DNA of 64,000 bases from Closterium sp. NIES-65. Its lineage: Eukaryota > Streptophyta > Zygnematophyceae > Desmidiales > Closteriaceae. The DNA lies in contig CANXME010000240.1 in assembly GCA_948144175.1 (NCBI GenBank), forward strand, positions 57,334 through 121,333, written 5' to 3'. Below, one piece after another: positions 32,347 to 44,462 of the stretch (the stretch's first letter is position 1; every line of letters begins with the position of its first letter). The notes under the pieces are model-generated. The model was not told the DNA's origin. It worked only from the letters and a program-made list of their open reading frames with translations, and made no database searches. Position numbers and translations under genes: made by a program.

Positions 32347-35300
32347 TCAAGAAGTAAGCAAGTGAGGTCCAGTAGGCACAAGGCCTAGAAGAGTGCAAAA
32401 GCGCTGATGGTCACAAGGCTGAAGCGCCTTGGTGAACACATCAGCAGTGATGGCCTCAGAGGCCACGTAACACAGGCGAAGCTGACCACGCTGCTGCAGC
32501 TCTCGAGCAAGGAAGTAACGCGGAGCAATGTGCTTCGTTCTGTGCTCCAGTCTGTGCTCCTCACACAAGGCAATGGCTGCCTTGTTGTCGACGTACAGCA
32601 CTGGAGGAGAACGAGGCTGCTCTCCAAGGTCGGTCAGCAAGTAGGTGAGCCAGTGTAGCTCCTAGGCCGCCATGGCTGTGGCGCAGATCTCAGCCTCACA
32701 ACTGGAGCTGAGAACAGAAGAAGAGCGAGTAGAACGCCAAGAACCAGAACCAGAGCCAAGACTGAAGGAGTAACCCTGAGACGACCGCTGAGTAGCCTGG
32801 TCGTCTGCCCAAGAGGCGACTGAGTACCCAGTGAGAACAACTGGGACTCGTCCTCCAAGCACTAGCCCCATGCCCGACGTACTGCACAAGTAGCGCAACA
32901 CCCTCTTAGCTTCATCCATGTGCTCCTTCCGGTGACGGCCGGGAGCGACATAGCGTGCAAGAATGCTGAGAGGGTATGCAAGGTCTGGTCGAGTGCAGGT
33001 CATCAGGTACATGAGGCAACCCACAAGCTCTGGATACGGGCCACTCGACTCTACGGACTCATCCGAAGGCAGAGCTGAGAGCGAGTGACCGGTAGGCAGA
33101 GGAGTGGGCTGAGGCGAGGAGTACGTGAAGCGGAAGCGCTGAAGGACCTGCTGCACCATGTGTGACTGAGTCAAGGTGATGGTGCGGCGTGCTCTGTCCC
33201 GGGTGATCCGCAAGCCAAGATAGCTTGTCAGTTCACCTAGGTCTGTGCACGTGTGTCTCTTCCGCAGCTCCGACTTCATGTGGGCGAGTGCCACAGTGTC
33301 AGCAGTAGCAAAGACCAAGTCGTCGACGTACACAAGGACGTAGAACGGCGGCAGTGAGGTGTCGGTGCGTAGAAACAGCGATGGGTCAGCAGTAGAAGGC
33401 GCGAACCCAAGAGCCGCAAGCGTAGTCCTCAGTGTGTCGTGCCACTCACGAGGCGCCTGGCGGAGACCGTAGAGTGGCCGCCGGAGGCTCCACTGGGTAC
33501 CAAGAGGGAACGACCCAGTGAAGCCAGGTGGACGGCGCAGCCAGATCTCCTCGTGCAGGCTGCCCTGCAGGAAAGCAGTGCTGAAGTCAAGCGAGTGGAG
33601 CTCGTAGTCACGCTGAGCGGCGACGTGCAGCAGAACCCGAAGAGTGGTCATCTTCGGGGTCGGGGAGAAGGTATGGAAGAAGTCAACTCCCTCTCGCTGA
33701 CTGAAGCCTCGTGCAACGTAACGCGCCTTGAAGACAGGCGGAGAGCCCGGCGGCCGCTTCACCCTGAAAATCCACATGCCACTGACGATGTTCGCCCCAT
33801 GTGGGGGAACCTCATCAACGTAGATGCCTGTGGACTTCCAGGAAGCCATCTCGGTGTCCATGGCTGACTGCCACTGAGAGGAGTAGGGATCGGCCATCGC
33901 CTCTGCGTAAGAGCGTGGGGTCGGGATGTCTGGTGCATCCGGGTCTCCCTCAGGGGCAACAAGCATGGATACGAGATGGGGCAAAGCGGCAGCAAAGCAC
34001 TCAAACTCCTCCTGCCTGTCCTCAAGGACGTCAGTGCCAAGAGCACACTCACCCCCGACAGACGGAGGACAGACAGACTCAGACTCAGCAACTAGGCTAG
34101 CAGCGTAGTCTAGACGACAGCGAGCAGCAAAGTCGACAAGCTCAGCAACTAAGGCAGACGCAGCAGCAGACTCAAAGGAAGGGTCAGTGACAACAGTAGC
34201 CAGGAGACGCGTGACAGTAGGACTGGCAGCACAAAGAGAGTTTGACCCAGGGTCAGCAAGAGCAGGAAGAGAGGAAGCAGGAGGAGACGGCAGTGGGACA
34301 CGCTGTGGAGCAGTGGACGGACGAAGCGCCATCCGGAGGCTGCAGTACTGTAAGTACCACGCACGCAGCTGCTCCGAGGAGAGGGCTCCTCCAGGTGTAG
34401 GACTCCCAGGTCCAGTACCTCCAGACCCAGAACCCCCAGACTCCGGACTCTGCGGTTCAGCACCACGAGGCTCCACACCCCCAAGCTCAGCACCCACAGG
34501 CTCCACACCCCCAGGCTCCACACCCCCAGGCTCCACACCCCCAGGCTCCACACCCCTAGGCTCAGCACCCCCAGGCTTAGCACCCCCAGCAGGACGAGAG
34601 TCGACAGCTACCTCAACAGGCTCAACCGGGTCTACCTGAGACACACCTGAGGGAGCGGCACCCTGAGGGGGGAGGGGGTCTGCAACAGCAGCACCTGGCG
34701 CGAGGAAGAGAGGCGGGGGGGGGGGAGCGGGGCAGTGCGGTAGGGGAAGAGGCGGTATTAGGGGACAGACTCGTCAAAAGTGACGTCCTGGGAGGGCAAG
34801 ACTCGGCGCGAGGTGGCGTGGTAAAACTGCCAACCAGACGCGTCCGGGACAAAGCCGAGGAAGACGCAGGGAACAGCACGGGAGGAGAGCTTGTCCGCAG
34901 ACGTATCGCGGACAAAATCTCGAGACCCCCAGACCTGAAAACGCGATGCATCGCCAACCTCCCCCGTCCACAGCAGCGTGGGCGAGGTCTCCGGCAAGGA
35001 GACACGGGGCCAGAGGTTGAGCTGATGCGCAGCGTACCGGACCGCAAACGGCCACAGAAAGTGGGGGGCAGCCGCATGGATCAAGGAGGTATGGGCGACC
35101 TCCATGACCAGGCCAATGCGGCGCTCCGCAACCCCATTCTGCTGTGGAGAGGCCGGAAGCGTGAACGACTGCTCAATGCCGTGCTCAGCACAGTAGGCTG
35201 CCAAGAGGTCGGAGAACTCACCACCTCTGTCAGAGTGCAAGCGTAGGACAGGAAAGTCCGAGTGAAAACGCTCGCTGAGCTGGAGACGGGCTCTGCGGAT

Positions 35301-37435
35301 CCAAGGGATCAAGACATCAGGGACCTCACCCTTGGAGCGCAAGGGGAAGACCGAGGTGTAGCGCGAGTAGTCGTCAACAACTATCAAGAAGTACCTCTCC
35401 TGACCCTGACCACGGACGCGGGCTGGGCCCCACACGTCCATGTGGAGCGTCTGCAAGGGAGCAGTCGTCGGGGGGAACGAGGAGGAGTGAGGAGTGGCGC
35501 GCTGCCGACCCTCGACACAGGGGAGACAGGTAGGAGCAGGTGAGGGTGGGAGGGCAGGAAGGACCCTGGGCAAGCCAGAGACAAGGTACCGGGAGTGCAT
35601 GGCACGAAGCCGCTGCACAGACGGGTGGCCAAGGTGGTGGTGCCAGAGGACAGTCTCGTGTGCCAGAGAGCGACACGAGCAGGGGGCGGACAGCTGACCT
35701 GACGCGGACGCGGACGCAGACGCAGCAACCTGAGGGGACTCAGTAGTCAGTGTGTACAGGTCCGACCCCGGCTGCCGAGTGAAGGTAGCCAAGTGACGGC
35801 CCGTACGAGCACACGTGCAGTGTGTCACGCGCTCGTAGGCAGGGGTGAACTGGTGAACACCCCCGTCCTGGAGCGCACATCCTACCACCAAGTTCGTAGA
35901 GAACGAGGGGAGGTGGAGACCTGACAGTGTGCCCGACCGGACCGCACGGCAGGGAAGGACAGTGGAAGAGGTCGCAATGACCGGACCCCCAGAGGGGTCA
36001 GCAAGGGAGACAGCAACTGGCCGAGCAAGCGGCTCAAGGGCAGTGCGGTCACGAAAGAAGCAGCAAGAAGCACCTGAGTCCAGTGTGAAGACACACGAGC
36101 ACTGCACAAGTACTCAGTACCCTCTCCACTAGTAGACATCACATACATGGCAGATAGAATAGCATCAAAGTCTAGAGCATAGATATCAATCCCCTTCTTC
36201 AGGAGATCAAGCCAGCGGGGCAGCTCAGTGGCCTGAGGGAACTGAACACGCCAAGCGTCGCCGAGACGAGAGAAGCAGCGTTGTGTGGCGTGCGGTCGTC
36301 CACACTGCTGACCAGTGCGGTCACCAGTGCGAATGACGTACGTGCAGCTAAGACCACCCCCACCCCCGTGCTGAGAGTACCACTCACGGACCTCCTGGGG
36401 CGAAGGAGTATGCTGCTGGCCCTGGCCACCGCCAGCGCCTCCACGGCCACCACCACCGCTGCCACCTCCTCGACCACCCCAACCCCTGCCGCCGCCTCGT
36501 CCACCGCCACCCCAACCACCGCCTCCACTCCTGCCACCTCTGTTGCCGCCACCACCCCCACCGCTACCACTCGCCCCTCCAGCCGAGCCACCACCCCCAC
36601 TGCCTCCACCGCCCCCACCGCCGCCTCCCCCGCCGTCACCGCCACCACCCTTGCCCCCTTTGCCCTTGCCGCTGCGGCGCCCGCTCGAGGCAGACGCAAC
36701 GCTGACCTTCTCAGCACCAAGAAGGTCGACAGCAGCAGCAGAGGCGACAGAGGGAAGAAGGGGGGAAGGAGAACACCCCTCAAAGAACGGGGTACGGGGG
36801 TCGCCACGAGAGGCACCTACAGTGACTATGCTAGTCTCAGCTGCAAGCAGCTCCTTCTCGAGGAGGGCAATGGTGAGCTCAGTGGGGCAACGAGCTAGGA
36901 AGTGGTCCCTGACAGCACGCAGTGTGTCAGGGAGGCGGGTGACTAGGTGGTAGAGAGTGAGCCAGAGTGGAGGAGGGTGCGTGGCAAGGAACTCAGCGGG
37001 CATGGCGGCATGGAAGCGGGCCTCACTAGTACGGAGGTGCGTGATGAGGTCAACTACTGTGTGGAACGAGGCCAGGTCGGGAAACAGGTAGGGGAGGGAG
37101 AGACGGCCTAGTGCGGCAGAGGCAGGTGAGGAGTAGCGAGCAACTACAGCTGTGTACAGTGCCTGTGCAGTCTTGTGCTGGACAAAGTGCTCGCGTTCGT
37201 CTATCGGCAGGGAGTTGCGAATAGCGAAGCGAGCGTGGGCATCATGAGTCTGCCACTGTGAGCGAGCAGTGCTGTCAGCAGTAGCAGAAGGGGCAGTGAC
37301 ATGGCCTAGGGCGTGATCGTACAGTGAGATGTCATCCTTGGCTGTGAGCTGGAGGTAGAGGTGCAGGTCATCGAGCCAGGTGTCAAACTTCACAGGGTGG
37401 CCCTCAGCATCAAACACGAGAACCTGTGGGCTAGC
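32347..37435 (-). pseudogene. Copia C3 gag-pol region
   Basis: Reading on the minus strand, Gag starts near 37,435 (MASPQVLVFDAEGHPVKF). It has a UBN2-like body, a long Gly/Arg-rich tract (about 36,680-36,400) and the finger C-X13-C-X3-H-X4-C (about 36,350-36,270). Then come protease (TLDSGAS, about 36,080), the pre-integrase zinc region (about 35,640-35,500) and the integrase core (MDVWGPA near 35,440, SDRGGEF near 35,235). The PGG(A/V)E linker is at about 34,590-34,480. Reverse transcriptase runs about 33,890-33,200 (YVDDLVFA near 33,315) and RNase H about 32,830-32,400. It is closely related to C1. Confidence 0.9.
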
Positions 37436-37734
37436 CATAGGAACAGCAGAAATAGCAGCAGTAGTAGTAGGAGAAGCAGGTAGGACGAACCAGGTAGGGC
37501 AGGGCGGCGCGGCTCGGTTCAGGTCGGGTCGCGCGATTCGGCTGGGTCGCGCGGCTCGGCTCGGAGTGCGCGGTCCGGCTCGGGGCGCGCGGCTCGGGTC
37601 ACGCGGCTCGGTTCGGTCGCGGGCTGCGGCGGGAACGGGCCGCCCGGGGCCTCTAGGGGCGGTGGGCACGGGGCCGGTCGGGGCCTCTAGGGACAGCGGG
37701 CAGAGGGTCGGCGAGGCGGCTTGGGGCCCTAGAG

Positions 37735-38275
37735 AGGCGAGCGCGGGGCCGATAGGGGCCTGAACGGGGCGAGCGCGGGGCCGACGGGGCCTGAACGGGG
37801 CTAGCGCGGGGCCGACGGGGCCTGAACGGGGCGGGCGTGGGGCCGACAAGGCCTGAACGGGGCTAGCGCGGGGCCGATTGGGGCCTGAACAGGGCTAGCA
37901 CGTTGCCGACGGGGCCTGAACGGGACTAGCGCGGGGCCTACGGGGCCTGAAAGGGAGCCGACGGGGCCTGAACGGGGCTAGCGCGGGGCCAATCGGGGCC
38001 TGAATGGGGCTAGCGCGGGGCCGATCGGGGCCTGAATGGGGCTAGCACGGGGCCGACGGGGCCTGAACGGGGCTAGCACGGGGCCGACGGGGCCTGAACG
38101 GGGCTAGCGCGGGGCCGACGGGGCATGAAAGGGGCCGACGGGGCCTGAACGGGGCTAGCGCGGGGCCGATCGAGGCCTGAAAGGGGCCGACGGGGCCTGA
38201 ACGGGGCCGCTAGGGAGAGCGGGCGTGGGGCCGACGGGGCCTTAACGGGGCTAGCGCGGGGCCGTCAAGAGGGGC
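37735..38275 (-). repeat. Tandem array, about 31-bp unit, in the Copia C3 leader
   Basis: About 15 or more imperfect units built on ggggcctgaacggggctagc followed by gcggggccgac, lying between the primer-binding site and gag. A perfect 14-bp palindrome gcgccctagggcgc follows at 38,300-38,313. Position, not coding, suggests a role in the element's RNA leader. Confidence 0.85.
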
Positions 38276-38393
38276 CTCTAGGGGCGTGACACAGTCGAGG
38301 CGCCCTAGGGCGCAAGTAGGTAGGTAGGTAGGTAGTTAGGTAGTGGTGGGCCCTTAGAAAATTTCGGTCCTAGGAAGGACCTGCTCTATACCA

Positions 38394-38525
38394 TGTTGGA
38401 ATAACTGAACAGGAATGAATGAACTATCAGTGAAATGAGTACAAGTACCTAACCCTAGAATTGTGTACCCCTTATAGGCTAACCCACTGTAGCCTAAACT
38501 AACACAACATATATAATGTTTGACA
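38394..38525 (-). repeat. Right LTR of Copia C3
   Basis: 132 bp, differing from the left copy by about two substitutions and a 2-base length change, followed by the target duplication cggat. Confidence 0.88.
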
Positions 38526-39590
38526 CGGATTCCGCCAACTGCCTCATGACCAAGGGATGTACCAACTCACCAAAGACACCGACTACATTCTGCTGATCGT
38601 CTACGTAGATGACTTACTCTACATCGGCTCTACTGACGACATCACCACCTGGTTCGAAGGGGAGCTACAGAAGGACCTCACACTCACAATCTCCTCTACC
38701 GTCACACAGTACCTCGGCTTAAACATTCGGGAAGAAGAAGGTGCGATCTACCTCAACGCCGCTAAGTACGCCGACACCATCGCCAAACGCTTCGCGCTCA
38801 CACCTACCACCATCTCTACACCCTACCGCTATACGACAGGAAACCACAACGAAGGACCCTCTCTACTCAAATCCGCCGGGATACGCTACTACCAGAGAAA
38901 ACTGGGCTGCCTTCTCTTCGCAGCCGTCACCTGCCACCCAGATCTATCCTACTCCGCAAGTCAACTCGCCACCTACCTCAAAAGACCTGAAGCAGAACAC
39001 CTGGCGGAGCTCGACCGCGCTCTCCACTACTTCGTCAGTACCTCAGCGATCGGTCTGACCTACTACAAGAACACAACTACACCGACTACATTAATCGGCT
39101 ACGTCGACGCCGATCACGCTGGCGACTCAGACAATAGGCGCTCCCGCACTGGCTACATCTACCGCCTTGAACCTATCGGACTGATCTCCTGGCAATCGAG
39201 TAAGCAGGAACTAATCGCTCTCTCGTCAGGTGAAGCAGAATATATTGCACTCTGCTCAGCCACCAAGGAAGGACTCTATCTTCGCGAGCTGCTGGAAGAA
39301 GCGAAGTTAGCCGAGTTACCAAACTTCACTCTGTTCTGCGACAACCAATCTGCAATTCGCATCGCCAACAAAAGTGGATTCGCGAACAGAACGAATCATA
39401 TCGCTCTGCGATATTTCTTCGTGAAAGACAAGATCGAGAAGGGGAAACTTGAACTATCCTACTGTCCCACTTCCGAGATGGCAGCCGACTACTTGACCAA
39501 GAAACTCGGAAAACAGAAGTTCGAGGACTGCATGCTGCTGACTGGACAAAGCCACGTCACCATCAGCGACACTCCAGAAGCGAAGGGGAG

Positions 39591-40034
39591 GGTTGGGAAC
39601 AAACAATCTTAAGCTCCTCTGTTGTGTCGAAACACCAAGGCACAAGCGAAGCAGAGCATATCGAGGCACCAACGAGTCAACCCTCGGAGGTTGATGTAAC
39701 CGCTGGAGGTTACGCGAAAGTCAAAGGTCAGCGACCTTTGACCTGACAAATGCAGCGCGACAGCAAGGACACACAACTGACTCGACATTGAGCAGTTGCC
39801 CGAGTCGCACTGTATCGAACCGCAACAGCAACAGTAAAGTAGTTATAATTATGTCTCTTCATATCCTCCGTATTCATATATATATTCTTGTATCTCTTTG
39901 CTTTAAACAACTTACTTTGCCCTCACGTACCAGCGCAAGGTGGTTCAACTACTTCACTTAAACGCTTCCGCTATTACATTACTTTACTCAGACTTTAACT
40001 CTACCAAAGATCCTAAGTGGCACTCAGCCCAACA
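39591..40034 (+). repeat. 3' LTR of Copia C2
   Basis: 444 bp, about 97% identical to the 5' LTR by eye and followed by the target duplication accct. Confidence 0.92.
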
Positions 40035-40039
40035 ACCCT

Positions 40040-40689
40040 CACCCTGCAGCTTGCTGCGGTTCTCAACACTCAGCTCGCCTCTCACTCTCGCTCTCCTCAC
40101 ATCCTATCTATGCCCCTCCCAGCAGGTCCCAGCCATCTCCCTCCACTGCTGCTGCTGCTGTTGCTGCTGCTCCCCGCTGCTGCTGCTACCACCACTGCTG
40201 TTGTTTCCACCGCTGCTGCTACTGCGGGCCTCTCTTCTCATGCAACCGCTGCTGCCACCGATGGTGTCATCGTTGGTTCTCTCTTCAGGTCTCACTGCGG
40301 GCCTCTCTTCTACTTCCTCTGCTACTGCCACCGCTGATGTCAGTCCAACTGTCTCCTCTCCTCCCTTCCCTTGCTGGCAACGACCCCAGCGTTGACTCTG
40401 GCGCCTTCTGCTCATGCCTTTGACTCGCCTTGCTGTGAGTTGACTCCAGGGTCGACTTGGCGCCTCCTCTCTTCCTCTCCCCTCGGCCACCTCCGCCAGC
40501 ATCAAGTAACATCTCTTGGGGAGATGGGACGGTTCAGCAGGTCAGGTAATTTCTTCTCGTGTTGCCATGTCGTGTCGTTCAGCTGGTCTTCCCTTTGCGT
40601 GCTGCTGTTTGCTCCATGGTTGTTGCTGCTGGGAGGGGGATGTCAGAGCTGCTGCTGCCACTGCAGCTCACTTCCTGTCACCACAGCTG
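40040..40689. other. Host DNA between Copia C2 and the satellite array
   Basis: Low-complexity sequence rich in ctg/cttctg and ctcct units, for example gctgctgctgctgttgctgc near 40,145. Open frames here are Leu- or Ser-rich products of the repeats. No gene is supported. Confidence 0.5.
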
Positions 40690-40771
40690 CTGCTGCTGGA
40701 AGGATCTCAGTCCTCTGGTCGCTGCAGCTCTCCTCTGGTCGCTGCAGCTCTCCTCTGGTCGCTGCAGCTCT
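40690..40771 (+). repeat. 20-bp satellite array, piece 1
   Basis: About three to four copies of cagctctcctctggtcgctg, cut at its right edge by Gypsy GA. The last five bases, gctct (40,767-40,771), are the left target duplication. Confidence 0.85.
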
Positions 40772-41139
40772 TGTGAGGATCTAGGATCGAGCTCAGAAAA
40801 GAGAATGTGAATTGAATGATCACCTGGGTACAACATGAGGCTATATATAGGCTCGACACAAGGCCCCGTAACCAGGTGTTACGCGAAGGTTCCGCGGGCC
40901 GCGAAGCGTCCCGAACAGATCCTTACCGAATTCGGTAGAAGGCAATTCGGTGGCAACCGAAAAGCCAGAATTCGGTGCACGCAACCTAGCTCGGTGTTAT
41001 AACTATAATAAAATCTAGGAAAACACCTAGCCTAGGAAATAAAGCAATTCATGCATGCATATAATTATCCTATGCTAGAAATAGCATGATAAAGTAAAGG
41101 CAAGCAAGCATAGCTGGCATAAGCCGTCGTACTCTCACA
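40772..41139 (-). repeat. Left LTR of Gypsy GA
   Basis: 368 bp, plus-strand ends tgtgaggatc and actctcaca. It contains a promoter-like ctatatatagg near 40,832. Confidence 0.88.
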
Positions 41140-43451
41140 CGTCCCCCCCTCAAAGCTAGGTGGCATGAGATACACCCTGCTTGACAAGATATTCCTTGAG
41201 AGCACGGCGTGCGTTGCCCATATCAGCTTCTGCAACCCAACTGTCCTCCGTGGGGTCGTATCCCTTCCAGCGTATCAGGAACTCGAGAGGCTTGCCGCCG
41301 CGGCGCCGATGAGTGAGAACGCGCTCCACTTCGTACTCTGGTTCATCCTATACGAGAACTGGTGGTGGTGGCGGTAGCTGCCGTCCCTGGAACTGTTGGT
41401 TGGGGTCCTTGTAGGGCTTCAGTAGCTGAACATGGAAAGCGTTGTGAAGCTTCCATGTATCTGGTAAGCGCAAGCGGAATGTAACTGGTGTCACCTGTGC
41501 CTCAACGAGAAAAGGACCACAGAAGCGAGGTCGGAGTTTGGATGGGAGGTGAGATAGGTTCAAGGTGCGCGTGTCAAGAAGCACCTGATCTCCGACTGCT
41601 ACTGAGTGATCACGTCGCTGACGATCGGCATACTGCTTCTGGGAGGTCTGCATCGTGGTGAGTCGTCGCTGAGTCTTCTCCCATAGTTGTTGCATGGTGG
41701 TGACGAAGTCATGTGCGGCTTGGACGTGTGCCGGTGTGGTTGGCTGCTGTGGTGTGAGTGGTTCCCGTCCGTAACACAGGAAGAAAGGAGTTTTCCCTGT
41801 GGCCGCATGTGAGGCGTTGTTGTAAGCGAACTCTAGGGTCGGTAACTGTGTGTCCCAGTGGCTGACGTCGTCCTTGCAAGCTGTGCGCAGTAACTGTTCA
41901 ACCACTTGATTGAGTCGCTCTGTCTGTCCGTCAGTCTGGGGGTGGTATGCTGAAGACATTGCAAGCTTTGTCCACAACAGTCCCATGAGCTCCTTCCAGA
42001 ACTTACTGGTGGATTTTGGGTCTCTGTCTGAGATGAGTGTAGCGGGGATGCCGTGGATGGTGATGATGCGGTCGAAGAAGAGGTGAACAGTTGCTTCAGC
42101 TGTAGCTATGGCGTTGGTCGGTATGAAGTGACCCATTTTGGAGAACTTATCGATGACTACGAGGATGGAATCGTGCCCCCATGAGGTCGAAGGAAGTCCT
42201 GTGATAAAGTCGATGCTAACGACCTGCCATGGCTGCTCCGCTACAGGTGGAGGCTAAAGTAACCCTGCTTTATTCTGCTTGCTACTCTTTATCCGCTGGC
42301 ACGTGTCGCAAGAGGTGACGAAATGCTGCACGTCTGCTACCATCCAAGGCCAGTAGTAATACTTCGCTATTCCCGCTAACGTCTTGTTGCTCCCGAAATG
42401 TCCCGCGTATGGTACGTCGTGAAAATCCTCCAATAGGATATGCCGTAGCGGGGCATAATTCGGTACCCAAATCTTTCCTGAACCCTTCCTTACAGCTCAG
42501 TCTTTCTCCTACTGTAACAGCTTCTTACTGAGGTAGGCGATGGGCTGCAAACTGCGTTCCTGATGCTGCATCAGTACTGCTCCGACTGCTTGGTCACTAG
42601 CGTCTGCTTCCACCACGTAGTCCTTGTCTGGATCCGGTAGGATGAATACTGGCGCTGTAGTCAGTGTTGTCTGTTTGTTCAGTGCGTTGGTAGAACTGGT
42701 GCACCGTAGGGAGAGGTGGATGGGCGGATCAGTTGTCTGTTCAGTAGATACTCTTTCTGTTTTTTCTTGTCTGTCAGTTCAGTCGGACTCAGTCTGTATG
42801 GTGCACGTGAGACGGGTTTCGCACCTGGTTCCTCCACGATCTCGTGCTCGTGGGTGCGTGCTGGAGGTACGCCTGCGGGTAGGTCGTCGGGCATTATATC
42901 CTTGTACTGCTCTAAGACCTCCTCCTCTGCTGCTGCCATAACCAGTGCTAAGTAACCCGTGTTACTCTCGTTCACTGTCCGTTCGAACCGTGCCAGTGTC
43001 GTTTCAGGAACGCTCCCTGTATCCGTCCAGCTTCGCAGCTCCACTCGTTTCCCGTTGTTGTAGATGCACATTTTCCGGTTGACCCAGTCAATCTCGGGGT
43101 TGAACCGCTTCAGAAAATCTCGCCCCAAGATGAAATCTAATCCCTTGATGTTCATGATCGGCAACGTCGGCTTCCACCTCAACGCCCCTATCTGCAGCTG
43201 CAGTGTTGACTTGCTGTGGATGGGAAGCTTCGTACCGTCCACCATCGTTGCTGTAAAATGGGTTTCTTCTGAGGATTCTCCAATTTTCTCCAATGTCCCG
43301 CGATAGCACACCGAGTGGGACGCACCACTGTCCACTAGGGCCGGGAGGCGACGCCCATTGCAGATCACCTCGAGTACTAATGGTTGCTGTTTCTCCGAGT
43401 ATCCGTAGATGCTATCGCTTATAGGATCGTAGGGTACGTCGAATATATTAT

Positions 43452-43719
43452 TGTCGAAATATATTTGTCATGTTTTATAACTGCTTGTAGTTGTAGTTAG
43501 TGTAGTTATTTAAACTGTTGTTGGTGGTGCACCTTATTTGGTTCCTATGCTATATGTACTTCGAACCCTATAGTGAAACTGTCATTCCCCAACTTTCTTC
43601 TCAACTCACTCGATACTCACCCTAGGAGAAACCTACTCGACACCTAAGTTCGGGCCTAGGCTCCTAAGCCTAGGCCCTCGTTTTCAAATTAACTCCACAT
43701 TCTCGTTAAACTCTCGACA
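43452..43719 (+). repeat. 5' LTR of L3
   Basis: 268 bp, tgtcgaaata to ctctcgaca, preceded by attat and followed immediately by the tRNA primer-binding site. Confidence 0.92.
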
Positions 43720-43783
43720 TGGTATCAGAGCTAATTACGACCTGGCCTGTGGGCCCGCCCTACGCTTCCGCTATGATTTTTCG

Positions 43784-44012
43784 GTCGCGCGCCTAGGGCG
43801 CGTGACGATTTTTACCTTGTCCCGCCCACGGGTGTGTGACTCCTACTCTGCCCGTCGCGCGCCCCGTGGCACGCGACGGTGCCCTTCAACTGCCCATCGT
43901 GCGCCCCGTGGCACACGATGGTGCCCTGCTCGTCGTGCGCCCCTAGGCACACGATCGGGCCCTCTTTCTTCTCCTACCCGTCGTGCGCCCCGTGGCACTG
44001 GCACGCGACGGG
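43784..44012 (+). repeat. Run of five inverted repeats in the L3 leader
   Basis: Hairpins at 43,784-43,806, 43,852-43,879, 43,894-43,921, 43,931-43,957 and 43,977-44,012. The middle ones share one plan: an outer stem, an unpaired c, an inner GCC/GGC stem around a 4-base loop, an unpaired a, then the closing strand. Between the second and third hairpins two stem positions change on both sides, C-G to T-A and G-C to A-T, so pairing is kept. Confidence 0.8.
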
Positions 44013-44462
44013 CCTTTCCGCCCCTGCTCTCCCTGAAGCCGCCCCTGGCCCATCTGCACCGACATCTTTTCTCCGCTCTGCGGCTTTCTTCCCGCCCACC
44101 CCCTCCTCCTTTGTCTCCCTGCAGCCGTGGGGAGGAGGGTATGGGGGTGGAGGGTGTTGGAGTGTTGGGTCACCTCTCTCCCTTCCCCTCCTCCTTCTTT
44201 CAGTCCCACCGCTGCAGCTGCCGCTGGGGGGGGAGGGTGTGAGGATGTGGGGGAGCAGGGGGAGTGGTACCGGGGTGGCGGGTGTGAGGCAACATGCAGC
44301 CGTCACTCCACCACTCCTCACTTCCCCCCCTTCTCTGCTGCTCTTGCAGCAGTGTGGGGGAGGGGAAGGAGGAGGGTGAGGAGATGGAAGGGGTACCTGC
44401 TGTTGCTTGCTATTCTTTTGAATGGCGTAACTACATATCTACCTACAAGCATTATGGGGGCG

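Larger units (their letters stand above)
31982..38525 (-). mobile_element. Ty1/copia element C3 inside Copia C2 reverse transcriptase
   Basis: LTRs of only about 133 bp (31,982-32,115 and 38,394-38,525), nearly identical, are flanked by cggat on both sides (31,977-31,981; 38,526-38,530). The minus-strand primer-binding site tggtatagagc (38,393-38,383) adjoins the right LTR. All Copia parts are visible on the minus strand, from gag near 37,435 down to RNase H near 32,350. It is the same lineage as C1 and C5. It is younger than C2. It looks close to whole, with a few breaks. Confidence 0.93.
25813..39612 (+). pseudogene. Copia C2 gag-pol region (split by L2 and C3)
   Basis: Gag begins at 25,813 (MSTRKERSSS) and resumes after L2 at 28,088. 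A UBN2-type Gag domain lies at about 28,320-28,810 and a zinc-knuckle-like site near 28,985. The protease carries FLDSCCGQHM near 29,315. An Ala/Thr-rich tandem stretch (AAETTS units) fills 29,830-30,000. The pre-integrase zinc region is at about 30,150-30,300. The integrase core is at 30,370-30,690 (SDEGGEYTS, GVAERMNRT). Reverse transcriptase starts near 31,490 and continues after C3 at 38,526 (YVDDLLYIGS near 38,600). RNase H runs about 39,090-39,450 (DADHAGDSDN, SSGEAEYIAL). This Copia lineage is distinct from C1, C3 and C5. Confidence 0.9.
25308..40034 (+). mobile_element. Ty1/copia element C2, host of two later insertions
   Basis: The 444-bp LTRs at 25,308-25,751 and 39,591-40,034 differ at about 12 sites and are flanked by accct on both sides (25,303-25,307; 40,035-40,039). 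The primer-binding site is tggtatgagagc at 25,752. The polypurine tract cgaaggggagg precedes the right LTR. Two later LTR elements split it: L2 within gag and Copia C3 within reverse transcriptase. Without them the element is about 6.1 kb. Its coding parts outside those insertions look mostly open, with at most one or two breaks. Confidence 0.93.

Noticed and set aside
40040-40689. Leucine-rich membrane-like proteins encoded in the CTG-rich stretch
   Set aside because: Hydrophobic runs come from ctg/ctc repeats; all frames look similar and none has gene structure.
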